Assembly (NCBI RefSeq): GCF_003074055.1
Contig: NZ_CP029043.1
Span: 2,596,501-2,660,500, forward strand
Direction: 5' to 3'
Origin: Streptomyces nigra
GTDB lineage: Bacteria; Actinomycetota; Actinomycetes; Streptomycetales; Streptomycetaceae
Length of the DNA: 64,000 nt
Shown here: piece after piece, positions 63,600-64,000 of the stretch
Position numbering within the stretch: position 1 is the first letter of the stretch
Layout of the letters: each line of letters opens with the position of its first letter
Position numbers and translations under genes: made by a program
The notes under the pieces: generated by a model
What the model was told of the DNA's origin: nothing
The model's input: the letters and a program-made list of their open reading frames with translations, nothing else
The model's database searches: none

Positions 63600-64000
63600 A
63601 TGACCACCGCCGTCGCCGCCCCCTTCCGCTTCTTCGCCCTCCATGTCGTACGGACCCGACGGCTCGGCCCGTCCCTGGTCCGGGTCACCTTCGGCGGCAC
63701 GGACCTGGAGCACTTCCACTCCGACGGGTGCGACCAGTCCCTGTCGCTGTTCCTGCCGCATCCGGGGCAGAGCGAACCCCGAGTGCCCGTGGAGCTGGGC
63801 GACGGCTGGTGGCAGGCCTGGCGCGAACTGCCCGACGACGTACGGGCGGTGATGCGGTCGTACACACTGCGCGCGCTGCGTCGCGACCCCGGCGAGATCG
63901 ACATCGACTTCGTGCTGCACACCCCGGCCGGCCCGGCGTCCTCCTGGGCCGCGCGGGCCGCCGCGGGCGACCGGGTGCTGGTGCTCGGCCCCGCGATCGC
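63600..64000 (+). CDS. desF: Siderophore-interacting ferric reductase (5' part, continues off the window)
   Basis: The first ~133 residues of a FAD-binding_9/SIP-type siderophore-interacting protein: RRLGPSLVRVTFGGTDLEHF, DQSLSLFLPHPGQSEP, VMRSYTLRALRRDPGEIDID (the RxYT flavin motif) and FVLHTPAGPASSWAARAAAG then DRVLVLGPA. The C-terminal NAD(P)H domain lies off the window. It reduces and releases iron from imported ferrioxamine. The ATG at 63600 follows GGGAGTCGCCCCC. A 141-base gap separates it from desE; desA-D are expected beyond the right edge. Confidence 0.9.
   Translation, partial: MTTAVAAPFRFFALHVVRTRRLGPSLVRVTFGGTDLEHFHSDGCDQSLSLFLPHPGQSEPRVPVELGDGWWQAWRELPDDVRAVMRSYTLRALRRDPGEIDIDFVLHTPAGPASSWAARAAAGDRVLVLGPAI

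Overview
The window is chromosomal DNA from a high-GC actinomycete, almost certainly a Streptomyces. The evidence is the third-position GC bias, GTG/TTG starts, many 4-base GTGA overlaps between neighbouring genes, an abaA/Scr-type regulator triad, and a desferrioxamine locus beginning at the right edge. From memory (not computed), the gene order copZ-copA / citA / recD-like / LacI-ribose transporter / GH3 hexosaminidase / double ABC exporter / speB-like / tesB-acyl-CoA dehydrogenase-TetR / carboxylase-HMG-CoA lyase-acdH / desE-desF matches the S. coelicolor SCO27xx region. This looks like conserved core chromosome, not an island. I see no phage, IS element, CRISPR, rRNA or tRNA.

Layout. 0-2 kb: a secreted-type CocE hydrolase fused to an ABC ATPase, cut by the left edge. 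2-7.5 kb: an inositol-type catabolic block on the minus strand (iolC, an iolJ-like aldolase, a decayed 3' remnant resembling iolD, the iolA/mmsA dehydrogenase, an amino-acid-type permease). No intact iolB or iolD remains between the aldolase and mmsA. 7.8-13.2 kb: a small HTH protein, a GNAT acetyltransferase, a zinc alcohol dehydrogenase, and an MMPL/RND transporter with a divergent TetR gene and paired operators. 13.3-16 kb: copper efflux (CsoR-type operator, copZ, copA). 16-16.5 kb: an unexplained gap with promoter-like, small-ORF and terminator-like signals. 16.6-20.4 kb: citrate synthase and a RecD2-like helicase. 20.5-23.7 kb: DUF397, XRE regulator and a divergent anti-sigma-type ATPase, then a TetR / membrane-protein pair with a 19-base inverted operator.

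23.8-29.8 kb: a ribose-type operon on the plus strand (lacI, rbsA, a fused rbsC-rbsB, rbsK, rbsD). 30-36 kb: a DUF937 protein, then a carbohydrate cluster (isomerase, DUF993 aldolase-like protein, Gfo/Idh oxidoreductase broken by one stop codon, divergent LacI, second isomerase) of unknown substrate. 36-46.5 kb: an MFS exporter, a Tat-secreted GH3 glycosidase, a lipoprotein, a small secreted protein, a 1239-residue single-chain ABC exporter, a beta-lactamase-like serine hydrolase and a secreted endonuclease. 46.5-52.4 kb: a thiamine-diphosphate enzyme, an agmatinase-family ureohydrolase and a sodium-solute symporter facing a PucR regulator; probably one nitrogen-compound catabolic module.

52.4-62.2 kb: two small conserved proteins, then acyl-CoA metabolism. 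A thioesterase, an acyl-CoA dehydrogenase and a TetR regulator run on the minus strand. Divergently, the leucine-degradation genes (methylcrotonyl-CoA-type carboxylase beta and alpha subunits, HMG-CoA lyase, acyl-CoA dehydrogenase) run on the plus strand, with two TTAACG-type operators between the two groups. 62.3-64 kb: an iron box, desE (ferrioxamine-binding lipoprotein) and the start of desF (siderophore-interacting reductase), cut by the right edge.
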